From Holothuria scabra (lineage: Eukaryota > Echinodermata > Holothuroidea > Aspidochirotida > Holothuriidae), in the NCBI GenBank assembly GCA_037179385.1, contig CM074181.1, positions 49,124,394 through 49,188,393 of the forward strand: DNA of 64,000 nucleotides, in the 5' to 3' direction. The notes under the pieces were generated by a model. It worked only from the letters and a program-made list of their open reading frames with translations, ran no database searches and had not been told where the DNA came from. Shown one piece after another: positions 47,219-59,020 of this stretch. The translations under genes and the position numbers were made by a program. Every line of letters begins with the position of its first letter. Position 1 is the stretch's first letter.

Positions 47219-48604
47219 TAGAATACAGCAGACCAACAAATCTACCTTGCTGCCCCCTAACCTCACCCATTTCTTTCTATGCTATCCCTACTTACCTAAA
47301 GTAGGTCACTGTGGGTATGTGTGGCCTCCGGTAGAAGGCACCCCTGGTAGTCCCTACAAAATATGTGGTTGTTGCTGTTTCATTTTCATTAATAAATTAT
47401 GTTTTTGTATTCCGAGTGGTTTTTTTTTCCTTTAAGATGCCAAAGATAATTGTATATTTTTGTTCTTTTGATCTTCTAGTTTGTACGTAAATCTCATCTC
47501 CATTTGTGTGGAAAATTGGGCATTAACATCAAATTTGTAGACATTCTGCTCAAAACGTTTGCCAGGATTATGCTAAATTATTAATTTAACCACAACATAC
47601 TCAGTGGAGACAAACCTCATAATTCCAACCGGCTGAGTTTGTGATTAGGTATTACAGCAATCAGTTGCTTCCCATGCCTATTTACCAAATGTAAATAGGG
47701 GCAATGCTAAAGATATATCATAAAAAAAAACATTCAATGCCAAAAATATGCAAAGGGGCTCTGAAGTGGTTGCCTCCTTTACCCCCTCCCCTTTCCCTCG
47801 GCTATATGCTTGAGTTTGGACACATCTACTCGTAGCTCATCTGTCATTGCTAGATTTGTGTAGCACCAGGTATAAGTGCTGATACTGTTGCTGATAATAA
47901 TATATCCCAAGTGAAATGTCAGAAGTCCAAAGTCCACTTCTGTTCTTTAAATATTTGCTGGTGCCTCTTTCCAAAGGGGGTCAGTTTACTCCAGCCATTT
48001 GGCTCTGTTTGTTATCTATTGTGAGTCTAAACCTGTTTGTTGTGTTAGTACCTGCACACTTATTTGTTTACCAGGTGAACATATTAGGCCTGCAGGTATA
48101 TTGCACAGTCTTCCTAAATGGCAATTTTACATACAGATGGCATGCATCATATGTTGTGAGTAGGCTGAGCAGAAGGGAAAATAGCATTTAGACCTTGTGC
48201 ATTGACGACACACTGACCCCATTCTTGGGGGCACAACAACGGAACACGTGGCTGCAGGCATAAGAACTTGCAAAAATTCACCCTGTACCTGTAGCAGACT
48301 ATGCACGTATTCGACTGGTACACAAATCAGCTGTCTACATTTGTCGGTGTTGGTTTGTTTTGCCCTCGAAGGAGGGCATACTTTGCTCTTTGTGACATCA
48401 CATTCACAAGTTCTATTTAGTGAAACGCATGAAAGCCTCTCAGAAAACATTTGGTTGTGTAGTGTGCCAATCAAGTGTCATTTATCTAACATTATCCATC
48501 CCCTATCATATTATGTCTCGTTTGATCCTGCAACATGTTTTGCCAGAATGTTCATTGCGCTCTGTTGAATTGATGCTATGGTATGAAGGAAAAAATTAGT
48601 TCAC

Positions 48605-48826
48605 AAAAGAGGCTTTGCAATTATTTCACATAGCCGCCATGCTGTAGGACACTAATGTGAATTACATGTTGCTTTGTGCTTAATGCACTTCGTATGGTGC
48701 CCAGTGGTATATTTGATGTGTACAAATTTTTCGAGCAAGAGTGTTGACTGTGGTCTATGACATAGTTACATGTACTTCAGCGTGGCCGGTATGAAGTATT
48801 ATGACATCATTCAAAAAGCATCTATA
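48605..48826. mobile_element. MITE with AGAGGCTTT termini (copy 2)
   Basis: The left arm AGAGGCTTTGCAATTATTTC and GCCGCCATGCTG is opposed by CAGCGTGGCCGGTATGAAG and AAAAGCATCTATA. It aligns along its length with the element at 43532-43753 in the opposite orientation. The arms have diverged more than those of copy 1, and TGACGTCA is reduced to ATGACATCAT. Confidence 0.7.
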
Positions 48827-49215
48827 GATGGACCCACTAGTGGTATCAAGGTAAAAATCATCATTTAAAATAGCACAAGGCTTTGTAATAAACCAGAATT
48901 CCAACCAGAGCTACTACAAATCTTTCTCTTATTGCTTACAGTATCTGGAATTCTGCATCTTTTAGATACCTTCGAGCCTTAGAGTAACATTCATAGTGTC
49001 TGCATTTGTACTGTATTTGGTTGCTGGTTAAATCTTTAGGGTTCATATCATTGGCTGTGCTCCCATTTAAGTGAGCATGGTGAAGCACAGGAGATAAAAA
49101 TGAGAATGCAGACGAAGAGCACTCTTTGGAGTTCAAGATCCAGCAATTTTATCAACCTATTGGAGGAGATCAGATTTGCAGTTCTGGATCAGAATTTGTA
49201 CTTGAATGTGAACAT

Positions 49216-49537
49216 CAGGGTTGTCACCAGACCATTATGAGAGCCGGGTAATGTGTGGTGACCATTCTGAGGGAGCGTCAACTGTTCCACCTCCTCTTTG
49301 AAAAATTTTTCTCAGGTTGGAGAGTGCTTACAAAAAATGAGGAAGTATCACTTAATCCTAAAGAAATTTAAGAATTTTATTTAGGTTAGGGTAAGAAATT
49401 TGTGCTGGGTGGTGATGCTCTTATTGATGGTTAGTACTGGGTGATATTGATGGCTAGTACCGGGTGGACATGTTGGGTGGACATGTTGAGCGCCAAATTG
49501 CATCACCCCGGTGCCTCCCGGCGTGGTGACAACCCTG
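49216..49537. mobile_element. hAT-type MITE with 8-bp TSD
   Basis: The ends CAGGGTTGTCACCA and TGGTGACAACCCTG are perfect 14-bp inverted repeats. The flanks GTGAACAT (49208-49215) and GTGATCAT (49538-49545) differ by one base. The 322-bp interior includes a tandem GGGTGGACATGTT pair near 49471-49490. No transposase frame is present. Confidence 0.82.
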
Positions 49538-50689
49538 GTGATCATAAGTAGTAGATCAAATGACCCTGGACTTGTAAACATTGGTGACCTCTTCAGGCTT
49601 GGTCATTGTGTTCGTATTGCACATTGATCTATCTTGCTTACTGAAATGTGGGGTGAAGCTCTAGACCATGTTAATGAACACCAGTGGAGCAATTATCCGT
49701 GGTCCACCATGCTTACTCAAATTGGAACACAGCCATCATGGTACATCTCAAGATTGCATGAGAGAAATAATTATTTGTGGATTGACTACTCAGTCCTGTT
49801 CTCTTTATTGACTTTTCTTTCTTCAAAGAGTACAGCACTAGATGTCTGATCGAGTGTGTACTTGTTTTAAAACAAAGTTCATCAATATTTGAGGGGAAAT
49901 GCATGAATTTCCCTCTTTGTTCTACAAATGCTCATATATCTTGCTTTTTTGTACATGGATAACAATCATATATATTGTACATTCAGGATCTCAATTGAAA
50001 AATACAATTTAATTGTTATTAGCAGCTCAAAAGCCTTTTTTTTTTACATTATTACTTGTTTGTGTGACATTCGTTTAGTCAGAGAGCTTGTCCTAGGAGG
50101 CAGGCCCCACCCTGCCCCAGCTGGATCACCAGTGATGACTGTTGCTTTTGTGCCCACCATTGGGCATGGTTATCCAATTATGACGTCATGTGAAAGCAAT
50201 CACTTATGTTTCAAGTACAGTAGTGGCATATCCTGTATTTGTATTGGCTGGGGTTGCAACAGGCTGGCCCCACTCTTACTAGCCGTCATACGTGTTTCAG
50301 TATGCTTCAAAATGTGTCATATATCCTTTATGATGGCTCCGGTTAAACGAAGCTTGAGCTCCCTCTGTTGAAACTATGCACCAGAATCTGGCCATGGGAA
50401 ACTATTGACAATCTGTCATTCCAAACTTTCCGCCAATTGTATAGGCACACAACACAGAGACAGGAATACTTTCCCCTCCCACAAACACACACAAATTTTC
50501 GCAAGATAGGAAAGTTGGACAGGTAGTCTGAAAAAAATTCGGACAGTCATGATTTAAGTCTTCAAAAATCTTGCAGGCTTTTAGTTACACAGAAAACTCG
50601 CTCATCTACCTAAATTCGTTTAAAAAAAATCCTTAGAAATCGCGACACATTCGTGCAGCTTCTGTTCGTTGGATATAGTTAGATAAGGT

Positions 50690-50765
50690 TTTTACGGTTC
50701 AGTTACAAACCAATTGGTTTATGTCGGACAGACCACAGCCATTTTCCTCACTGACTGAGCAACGC
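50690..50765 (-). repeat. SINE fragment
   Basis: TTTTACGGTTCAG, CAATTGGTTT and ACCACAGCCATTTTCCTCAC match, inverted, the body of the SINE at 44681-44920. The tRNA-like head is missing. Confidence 0.55.
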
Positions 50766-50771
50766 TGATGA

Positions 50772-51235
50772 GCATGAAAGCCCGTTATGTTGTCCTTTTA
50801 TGCGCCTTTATGTTTAAGTTACTTTGGCCTTTTATGCGCCTTTATGTTTAAGTTACTTCAAAATGTTTCGAATGATGACACCATATTACATCTCAACCCT
50901 TCCAAAGAGATTGGGGAGGAAAATCCTTCGTGACAGCTAAAACTCAGTTTTTGGCAAATTCTGTTGAAACTGCAGCTCAGATACTTCCTTCTCCATTGGT
51001 AACCCTTCCCGTCAACAGGTTAAAGAAAACAATATATTAGTCCTTGACGTTATACACCGTACACTCGCATATTGTTCATAAGGAGACGCCATTTTATGAT
51101 GAGCCAGTGTCAATGGCGAAAACTCTCGGATTCCCCATTTTTCCCCGCCCTTCAGCGATTTCGTGCAAGCCGACTGAAATTGTACGCGCTTCCTGCTGCT
51201 TTCCGTATTTCTCCAATGCTATTTCAAACAATGTT
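50772..51235 (+). repeat. Dispersed repeat copy A, with an internal tandem duplication
   Basis: Shares GCATGAAAGCCCGTTATG, TTTAAGTTACTTCAAAA, CATCTCAACCCTTC and ATTTCTCCAATGCTATTTCA with copy B at 54534-54716 in the same order. The 31-bp unit CCTTTTATGCGCCTTTATGT and on is duplicated in tandem at 50793-50858 here only. Copy A carries about 280 bp between shared blocks that copy B lacks. Confidence 0.7.
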
Positions 51236-51275
51236 TGTAAGCTCCACGCCAACAAATGGATGGGACTCCGCTTTG

Positions 51276-51328
51276 ATAGTCTTTCTGACACTAGATAACA
51301 TTAGTCTTCCTGACACTAGATAACATTT
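51276..51328 (+). repeat. Short tandem duplication, 2 copies of about 25 bp
   Basis: TAGTCTTTCTGACACTAGAT followed by AACATT is repeated directly as TAGTCTTCCTGACACTAGAT plus AACATT, with a single difference. Confidence 0.85.
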
Positions 51329-52351
51329 TTCGAGCAGAGAATTTTCTGCCACTCCCATTTTTTTAAGAAAGCTAAAAACAATGTAATTGAAAATTTAAAA
51401 AGGTTGACCCACAAGTTCACGATTCCATTTTTAGAACTTCATCGACTCTTGTCGGTGAAAGAACCTAATAGGGTCCTACATTCTAATTGATGAAACGCTG
51501 ACAGGTTTTATTATTCTCGAACCAGGGAGTTGTCAGGGACAGCTCCCTGCTCGAACGCACCGATGTGTAGAAGCCATGGACAACCACGGGTGCTCGCGTG
51601 CATTAGCGCATTTCTGACACTCACACGTGCGCGCACTTCTGAATGGTTCTCTCTGCGGGTTTTGTCTCGTAAAGAATGCATGCGCGTCAACGCACGTCAC
51701 CAGGTCACATATAACATTAGACAAACCTCGCATGTTAACAAGCGAAAGGAGAGCGTTATAGCTTGCTCTCGTTTTGCACACAGATCATGACACAGATGAA
51801 AGTCCTTCATTAAGTTTAGCATGAGACGCGATACGGCGGCACATGTGAGCAATATACACACTAGGCCTACAAATCAAGCGCAATGCATATTTTAAATAAA
51901 GAATCCCCCCCCCCCTCCCAACAAAAAAAAAAAATCGGTGGTAGAAAAGGAATAAACCACATTTGCGGATTATTGTTGGTGAATGAAGTAAACCGTCTCG
52001 ACTCCAAATTTGAATGAACTTATATCTCTTTCCAGTGATGGACCGATCGTGAGAAATAGGCCTACACATGCACTTCTTCTCTGAACTGTCGCGGGCGCGC
52101 ATAAGTCCACGGGCAGAGTCCTTCTTTAAGTTTTAAAAGGGTACACAATGTTTGATTAATGGCAGCGTGCATAGGGTTTGGTACTTTTTGAAGTAAATTT
52201 AAACATGCTTGACGGCCAATAGATGGAGCCTCGCACTTTTTTTTTATTTATTTACTCACTCAATGAAAATACTTTACAAAAAGGATAATCACAATAAACG
52301 CAAAAGTCACAGGAGAAGAAAAACATAAAGGAAAGAAGACATTACCACTAA

Positions 52352-53338
52352 CTACAGTTTTAATAGATCATACCATGGCAGCCAAACTTTATCCCATCCT
52401 TCATTCATATTTTTATTAAAAGTAAATTTTTGTATAAGGAAGTAATCTTTCCAAAATACCCGCAGACCGTGAACAGAAGGAGTAGACTTTGTTACCTTAC
52501 TTTTAAAAATATAAAACTTAACTAGAATAATAATTAAATTAAACATTTGATCACGGTTATTGTCTAATATTAACAGAATAACATCATGAGTATCTAGTTC
52601 TATTTCTGCATTTACCAAATGGGAGCGGAGAAACTCCCATAAAGAACGGACATATGGACAATACACAAAAGAGTGTAGTATGGTATCTAAGGCGTCATGG
52701 CATAAACTACATTGATTAGATTCTACTGCGGATATATTATGGAGGTAGACATTCGTAGGAACAAGACGGTGAATGATTCTGTACTGGAACCACCTTATCT
52801 TTATATCATTGGTACATCTAAAGGGAATAGAGCAGTACAGTGACCACATTTCATCTGAAATATTTACATCCAACTTTTCACGCCACTTAAGAAGTGATTT
52901 ATTTGTCACTGCTGAAGCTAGGGATAATAATTTGTTAACGGCCCTACAGCTGAATTTACCCATGGAATTTATTACACAGTAAAAATCGTTAACAGGTTCT
53001 ATGAGTCTGTAGTGCGAAGATTTGAAAAATTCATTCCATGCAGATTTAATGGCAGAAACAAAGCCATAGTACTCAAGAAAATTTGAACGTAGATTACACT
53101 TAACCTGAAAATCTTCGAAGCTGTAAAAATCACCATTATTTGAGATCAAGTCGTTGATACAATAAATACCCTTTGAGATCCAGTGCCGGTAAAACACGGG
53201 ATTATCATCAATTCTAACTAAACTATTGTTCCAAATCGGTTGAAGGAGAATATTTTTATCCTTGACAAAAGTAAGAAACTGAACAAGATAGTGATGAAAT
53301 GCGTAAAATGCGTCTTTCCAAAAAGGATTTAAATACTG
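52352..53338 (-). pseudogene. LINE ORF2 C-terminal part, frame 2
   Basis: The frame is open from about 53338 and runs to the stop at 52352. It holds NPFWKDAFYAFHHY, PIWNNS, HWISKGIYCINDLI, IRWFQYRIIHRLVPTN and the zinc-knuckle-like CSLC-x8-H-x4-C. This order is typical of the region after the reverse transcriptase in L1/Tx1-type ORF2 proteins. It lacks the endonuclease and the polymerase domain, so it cannot be autonomous. The annotated start of any 281-residue ORF here (53197) is an internal GTG and not biological. Confidence 0.85.
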
Positions 53339-53618
53339 TCACCAGCTTCTTTGAAAAAATAATCTCCATTTTTGATCATATCACCTATAGTGAACCCATA
53401 TTTACTAAGATACCATGCACTGAAACAATTTTTGCCCGTATTGCTGTCGAATAGACGACATACACATGTAACTTTAAGAGCAATAATATGCTTGAATATA
53501 TCTATCATTTTCAGACCACCGTCCTCATACTCACATATAACCTGCTTCCTGCTAATACGATCCGGTTTATCATTCCAAATAAAGTTAAAAAATAGTAAAT
53601 TTATTTCATTCATCAATT
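53329..53618 (-). pseudogene. LINE ORF2 fragment upstream of the frameshift, frame 1
   Basis: Encodes FIWNDKPDRISRKQVI and GGLKMIDI, the conserved segment just after the reverse transcriptase core of L1/Tx1-type LINEs. It ends at a stop at 53329-53331, where the next frame takes over within about 15 bases. A one-base indel therefore disrupts the ORF near 53336-53345. Confidence 0.85.
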
Positions 53619-54533
53619 CTCGCACTTAATGCACCCCACCTGGATTGGTACTTAGTACCAATTGAATAATGATATGGTCCATTTCCGTTCCACTCGAAAA
53701 AGACTGGATAACGTGTAAAGGTCTCCGCCGTCCTTTCTGACTGCATGAGTTGTGAGAAAGTACAGAACACAATTGTCCCGCGTGGAGACTTTATCCGACT
53801 TTATCCATGTTGAATACGGCGAAATTTTCGGAAATTTTCTTAAATCATGCAAATTAAAGAAGGATGATTAAGGTTAAGAAATCAAATTGCTCCACTCATC
53901 CTACAGCCTACACACTCAAACTTGTGCCCATTGTAAACTCAAAACAAGTCGTGACAAACTTTCTTTTCGGCCTATTCATTTAGTTCTGTAACGAGCTGAA
54001 TTGTCCGTTTAAGAAACGACATCACAAAAATGATATGACAAGCGTGTCAAGTTGAAAGTAACTTCAAAGGGGCAAACTCAAAAGGGCACAAGCGGAGCCC
54101 CTTTTGGCACATAAAAGAAAACTTACAGAAAAACGTCAAGTAAGTAATGGAAGATAGGGAAAACGAAGATTTTAAGCGTATGAGCAATAGACCTATGTAT
54201 GATATGGGAAATAAGAGTAATACATTTGACCCGTTCTCCCGCTCTGAGAACCGGGCCAAAGTTGTGAATCGTAAAGCATGAAACTGAATCAACAGAAAAC
54301 GTACGTGCAGAACCGCAAGTAACTCTCTAGATGCTAGCATTACCTGCCGCCGTATCCAGTAGAAATTGCCGAACATGTACTTAGTATTATGTACCTGACT
54401 GTGCAACCGGCAAGTAGACTACGGTAGGGTGCGATACATCTTTTTCTTGGATCATTCGTCTTTAAACACATTAACATTTAATCAATACAAAGGCAGCGGT
54501 ACGGGGGAATACCTTTATTTGGAAAATCGATAT

Positions 54534-54716
54534 GCATGATAGCCCGCTATACTGGACTTTTATACGTATTATGTTTAAGTTACTTCAAAACTGGTTTCGA
54601 ACAATGATACCATATTGCATCTCAACCCTTCTAAAGAGGGGGCGGGGGAAAGGAAAATGCTCTCTTTCCCTCTGCTCTTCCCTATTTCTCCAATGCTATT
54701 TCAAAGCTGTCGGTTT
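54534..54716 (+). repeat. Dispersed repeat copy B
   Basis: Aligns with copy A at 50772-51235 from GCATGATAGCCCGCTATAC to ATTTCTCCAATGCTATTTCA, with a large internal deletion relative to copy A. The two copies lie 3.8 kb apart in direct orientation. The LINE insertion sits between them. Confidence 0.7.
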
Positions 54717-54997
54717 TATTCAACAGTAATGTTTTATAACATAACCTTTTCCTGTGTTAGCATGATTATGGAGGTAGGCATGATGCTGCGAATGACTTAT
54801 TCGCTCATCCACAAAAAGATTTTTAGTTCAGCATAGCGATGGCAGCAGACACATTTATCAACAAGAACCGCTTACAAGCGCTCTTTTGCTATCAATGGGT
54901 GTAATTGGGGATAGAGATGGCGCTCGTCGCTTTCAAAGTAACTAGCACAATAATACAAGAAGTAGCCTTCGCTACCGCCTAGCTAGAAACTCGTGTC

Positions 54998-57364
54998 CAG
55001 AGGTGGCGCCAGCGGGGGGCAGGGGCCATGCCCCCCCCCCCCCCTGTCGGGGGAAGTCGGCGGTTTCGTCGGGGAGGTCTAAAAAATAAAAAATAAAAAT
55101 AAAAAAACCCACTAGGACTGAAGTTACAGGATGGGCCATCTAGAACATATTTTTTGTTTTGAAATGTTATTTCAATACATATCGGAATTGATTTTAAATC
55201 TCTTCTTAACTCTGTTCAGCCTCATTCTATGAACCGTGTCCTATCTCTTCCCGTCTGGGAAGGACGGCAATTTTTCTGGCAGGCCTAAACATTAAAAACG
55301 AAAGGGACTGAAGTTACTGGATGGATGACCATGATTTTTTTCTTTTTGAACTATTTTTTCTTTTTTAACGCTATTTAAATGCATATCTGAATCGGCTTTA
55401 ATCACTTCTTACTAGCTCTTCTATCCCTCATCCCATCTTCAATCCGTGCGCGCAAGGTCATGCCTCCGTCGGGGACGGGCTACCCACCCCCTGCTGTTGA
55501 GAAAATCCAATTTAGTCGGGGAGCCTTCATCTATAGACTCACGATAAAAGATGTGGGTGTGTAGTCACTCGGACGACCTTCTTGATTTTGCATTTTAGAA
55601 GACCATATCCTTCAAGGAAACTCACAATTCCGAATTTTCCTTACAAAAACGGACGGGAGGTTGTTCACGTGCGTGCAGTACCCAATGGTCTGCTATCTGG
55701 CCTGCCCGGACGGACAGCCGAATTCTTACAAAGGTAAAGAATATCGGCCACGTCGTGTTCAGCTACACATAATGATAAAAAGTGGTGTGAGAAAATCTCC
55801 CTATAAGTCTGTCTGAGAATTTATTTGAAGTCACCTTGTAACGTGCCATATTTTCAAATACGTTGGGCGTTAAACCATTTATATAGTCTGTTACTGTCAC
55901 GTTAAAAAATTCATCTATTTAGTGGACCTTGTATAGCAATTGAACGCAGATTCTTAATGCAGTAAAAACATACTTAATTCCGTTGCATATATTCCCTTCC
56001 CCCCCCCCCCTCCTCCGAAAGAGGCAAGACCATTACATCTAATTTTAGCAGTACATTTTATCTGGTACTTTTCTGATCATGAGCAAGTTTGGTTTTTCTC
56101 TATTGAAGTGAAAGTTTCATTTCAAAGGAAGGCTTGAAATAAAGACTGCTTCATTTCTAGCTACAAGTCTGGGAAATGCCATTCTGTACGCTCCGCACAG
56201 ATGCAGTAGTGTTTTAGTCGAACAGATAACTGAACAGAACAATGTGTGTTTGTAAATTATTCTTCGTTTGGAGACAGTATTATGAAGTGAAAATAATTTT
56301 ATTGCGAAAGAAATCTGAAAATAAGGGCTTCTTTAATTCTAGTTACGAACCCAGGAAATGCCATTTCCTGCTTTCCGCGGGCTTCTTAATTTTTCAAAAA
56401 ATTCCTTGTGCTCGACTTAGATATCTTTAGGGCAGTATTACATTTTTCGGACAAAAAATTCTGCCCCCTCCCAAACTGACACGCTCCCGTACACCTTTGA
56501 CAATAAATAAAATATAAAACTTCAAATTTATGCGAAACCAATTTTTTCCTCGGGAGAATGCTCCAATATGCCCCGAAGACCTAAATCTGCATGATGATAT
56601 ACAGTAACCAGTCAACAAACTACAGGTCACCCCCTACTTGATTTTCCTCATGAAAACCTCAGATTCCTCCATAAAACCAAAAAACTGTCATAAAATTGCA
56701 ACTTTTTTTTCCAATATTAGCTTTCGATTGTTAAAAATGGCAAAATTTTCTAATTTCAATGGATACTCAGTAAACTAAATAACAAAAGCCAACTATATTA
56801 ATCACCCGGCATGGCCTAATTTTGCTCCTGAAAGTCATATCACTTAATCAAAGAAACCAAATTTTTCATTATAACCTTACCAAAAACAATTCTTCCATTA
56901 AATTTCAAAATTTTTCCATTATAATAAGCTCTTAATTTTCAAAGATTCTTTCAGAAATGGGAGAAATTTTCTGAGCAAATTCTAGTCTCGTCTCGAAGCC
57001 TTATAGTTCGTAGGTCGTGTACGATTCAATGCGTAACCCCAAAAGAATTGCAGCTGTAGCCCATACAACGTTTTTGATTTTCCCTTTTGAAGGACAGGTT
57101 CTTCAATAAACACCCAAATTTTTTCCTAGTGCCAACAATAGCCAAATTTCTTTCAAAAGTTAAAATTTTTTACTTTAAATAAACTCCAGGGTTTTAAGTA
57201 TTTGTTTAAAAAAGTCCAAAATTTCGGCGCGCTCCGTGTGCCTCAAATTTTGCCAAGTCACGTTCCACCGGGACACAACATCGCCTTTGTCGGGGCCTTG
57301 ATATTATGGCCCTCCTGTCGGGGAGCTTGGCCTCCCTGTCGGGCAAATCCTGGCGCCACCCCTG
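54998..57364. mobile_element. Long hAT-type element, 2.37 kb, with perfect 8-bp TSD
   Basis: The ends are CAGAGGTGGCGCCAG and CTGGCGCCACCCCTG, inverted with one mismatch in 15. CTCGTGTC flanks both sides exactly (54990-54997 and 57365-57372). GTCGGGG units recur near both ends (about 55046-55076, 55470-55520, 57287-57345). The interior is long enough for a transposase, but its ORFs are under 70 codons and carry no recognisable hAT dimerisation domain. It is therefore a non-autonomous or heavily decayed copy. Near-palindromes of the form GGAAATGCCATTTC occur at about 56172 and 56354. Confidence 0.88.
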
Positions 57365-57479
57365 CTCGTGTCGTCTCTGAGACTTTTATAAATTGCAACG
57401 CATGAATGATTTTCCATAGCCGTAGCCTAGTTCATGTGGAGCTGAACTAACAATACAAACTTTTGCAAACGTACCGTAG

Positions 57480-57604
57480 TCGATGGATGGAAGTACGGAC
57501 GGACGGACGGATGGAAGGGACGGACGGGCTTACGGACAGGCGGGTGCAAACGGGCTGGAAGGTTGGATGAGTGGGTGGGTGGATAGACGGACGGACGGAT
57601 GGAT
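57480..57604 (+). repeat. GGAC/GGAT minisatellite
   Basis: Irregular array of four-base units GGAC, GGAT, GGGT and GGAA, for example ACGGACGGACGGACGGATGG. Any reading frame here is an artefact of the repeat. Confidence 0.9.
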
Positions 57605-57689
57605 TAACATTTTTTATTCAGTATTCTTCCACCTTTACAAATCAAACAAGTTACTCGTAATAAATTTCACATTTGAGGAGATCAAAATA

Positions 57690-57774
57690 ATATTGTCACA
57701 TGATTCTCAAGAGCCAATCATGAAACAGGACAGTCTGCTGCTCTTCTTTCAGTTGGAATGACTGTACTTCCCCT
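57690..57774 (+). repeat. About 90-bp terminal segment of a TTAA-type MITE family
   Basis: TATTGTCACATGATTCTCAA, CCAATCATGAAACAGGACAG and GACTGTACTTCCCCT followed by TTAA (57775-57778). Same blocks in the same order as 32236-32324. Confidence 0.7.
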
Positions 57775-58712
57775 TTAATTACGACAATTACATTTTCTAA
57801 AGTTTCTTCCTCAATTTAGGAAAAATGGGTGGGACCCTTTGGGTACGTTCTTCGGTGCAAGCACGAGGCAAATAAAATTGCGACTGACATTGGCCGATAT
57901 GCCTACTGGACGTAGGGGAAAGAAGCTACGAAGTTACTGTGCACATATCGAATGCACGTTGGAAAGGCATCCACAATAGAATCACACCGGCAGCTTTCCC
58001 ATATAATTTTCAAAACTTAATGCCTCATTACAGACCTAATCCTCTCCCCCAAACTACAATATATTTTTGCAGTGGTACACAGAAATTCTCAATTGGCACA
58101 GCTGTTTGATTGACAGCAAGTTCAAAAATGAAGCGTACTGTAGTCATATTACACGGCATGTGCTAAAGCCAAAGAAAGTTAAATATTTTTGCGATCAGCA
58201 ATATAAAATCCTTTTTGGAAACGTTACCCTCTAACAACAGAAGAATGAATAAGTCACTCACTAATAGAATGAAAAGTGTCAGTTCATTCCATTGAAGTGT
58301 TAATTTCCCCCAAGAATAGATGAAATTAACTAAAAAAGAGTGAATGAAATTTACTCCAAGAAGAGTGATTTGGAATGAAATTCATTCTTCTTGGAGTGAA
58401 CGTCACTATTGCCGGGTGAATTTATACTTTTTGCTCTATAAGAGGGTGACCAAATTCAATAAATGTTTAGAGTGCTTAGCTCAGACTCAGAGGCTTACAT
58501 ACCCGAATTTATTCCTGAGTTAGAAACTGAATCATGGCTCTCGCAAAACCTTTTTCTAAAGTCCTTCCGACCCTCTGGCCGTCCGGCGAAACCAAACTTG
58601 AAACTGCTTCCCGAAGCTATTACGTCTAAAGAAGGACAACACTCGACCAACCTCACGGCCCTCAGACCATTTACATTACTGGTCTGTCATGTATGGCTCC
58701 ATTCTAGACTGG

Positions 58713-58764
58713 CTGAAAAGAACACATACTACATATGATCTTAGCCAAAAGGCCTAGAAGCGAT
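58713..58764 (-). pseudogene. U2 snRNA fragment (5' end)
   Basis: Read on the minus strand from 58764 it begins ATCGCTTCTAGGCCTTTTGG and continues CTAAGATC, then TGTAGTATGTGTTCTTTTCA. This matches the first 50 or so nucleotides of U2 snRNA, including the branch-point-pairing GTAGTA, with a few substitutions. After about 52 nt the similarity stops: the SM-site region and stem-loops III and IV are absent. It is a truncated pseudogene or the U2-derived 5' part of a chimeric retroinsertion, not a functional gene. Confidence 0.85.
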
Positions 58765-59020
58765 TTAACCCAATTTTGGGTGGTTTCACGCGAAGAGTGC
58801 AGTTTGCTTAGACACACATAATTAATCACACACATCCTAAACAAATAAGAGCGCAAATGATTATCTAGCCAACAAACGACCAAAGACTTATGTTGCTGTT
58901 GCTTAAGATATGACAAATTTATAAATACTGAACCTCGTAATCTACGTTGTCATTTTAAGTTACAAGTTATATGTAGGTTACGAAGACGCCAGTTTTGAAC
59001 CGAAGAAATGGTGACACATG

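Larger units (their letters stand above)
52239..53618 (-). mobile_element. 5'-truncated LINE (L1/Tx1-type) with 9-bp target-site duplication
   Basis: The insertion is flanked by CTCGCACTT at 52230-52238 and 53619-53627. Read on the minus strand it starts inside ORF2 downstream of the reverse transcriptase core and ends in an A-rich tail (T-rich on the + strand at 52239-52255). About 1.4 kb remain. The order of truncated 5' end, coding 3' part, short 3' UTR, A-tail and flanking duplication is that of target-primed reverse transcription. The coding part is described in the two pseudogene entries. Confidence 0.9.

Noticed and set aside
51044..51790. Overlapping ORFs in a CpG-richer zone
   Set aside because: Openings on both strands in several frames reflect composition; part of the zone is a dispersed repeat.
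57480..57604. CRISPR-like or coding repeat
   Set aside because: The four-base GGAC/GGAT units without spacers form a minisatellite.
58463..58738. 91-codon ORF on the + strand overlapping the U2 fragment
   Set aside because: Its 3' end is antisense U2 snRNA sequence, so the frame cannot be a normal protein; the remainder has no known domain.
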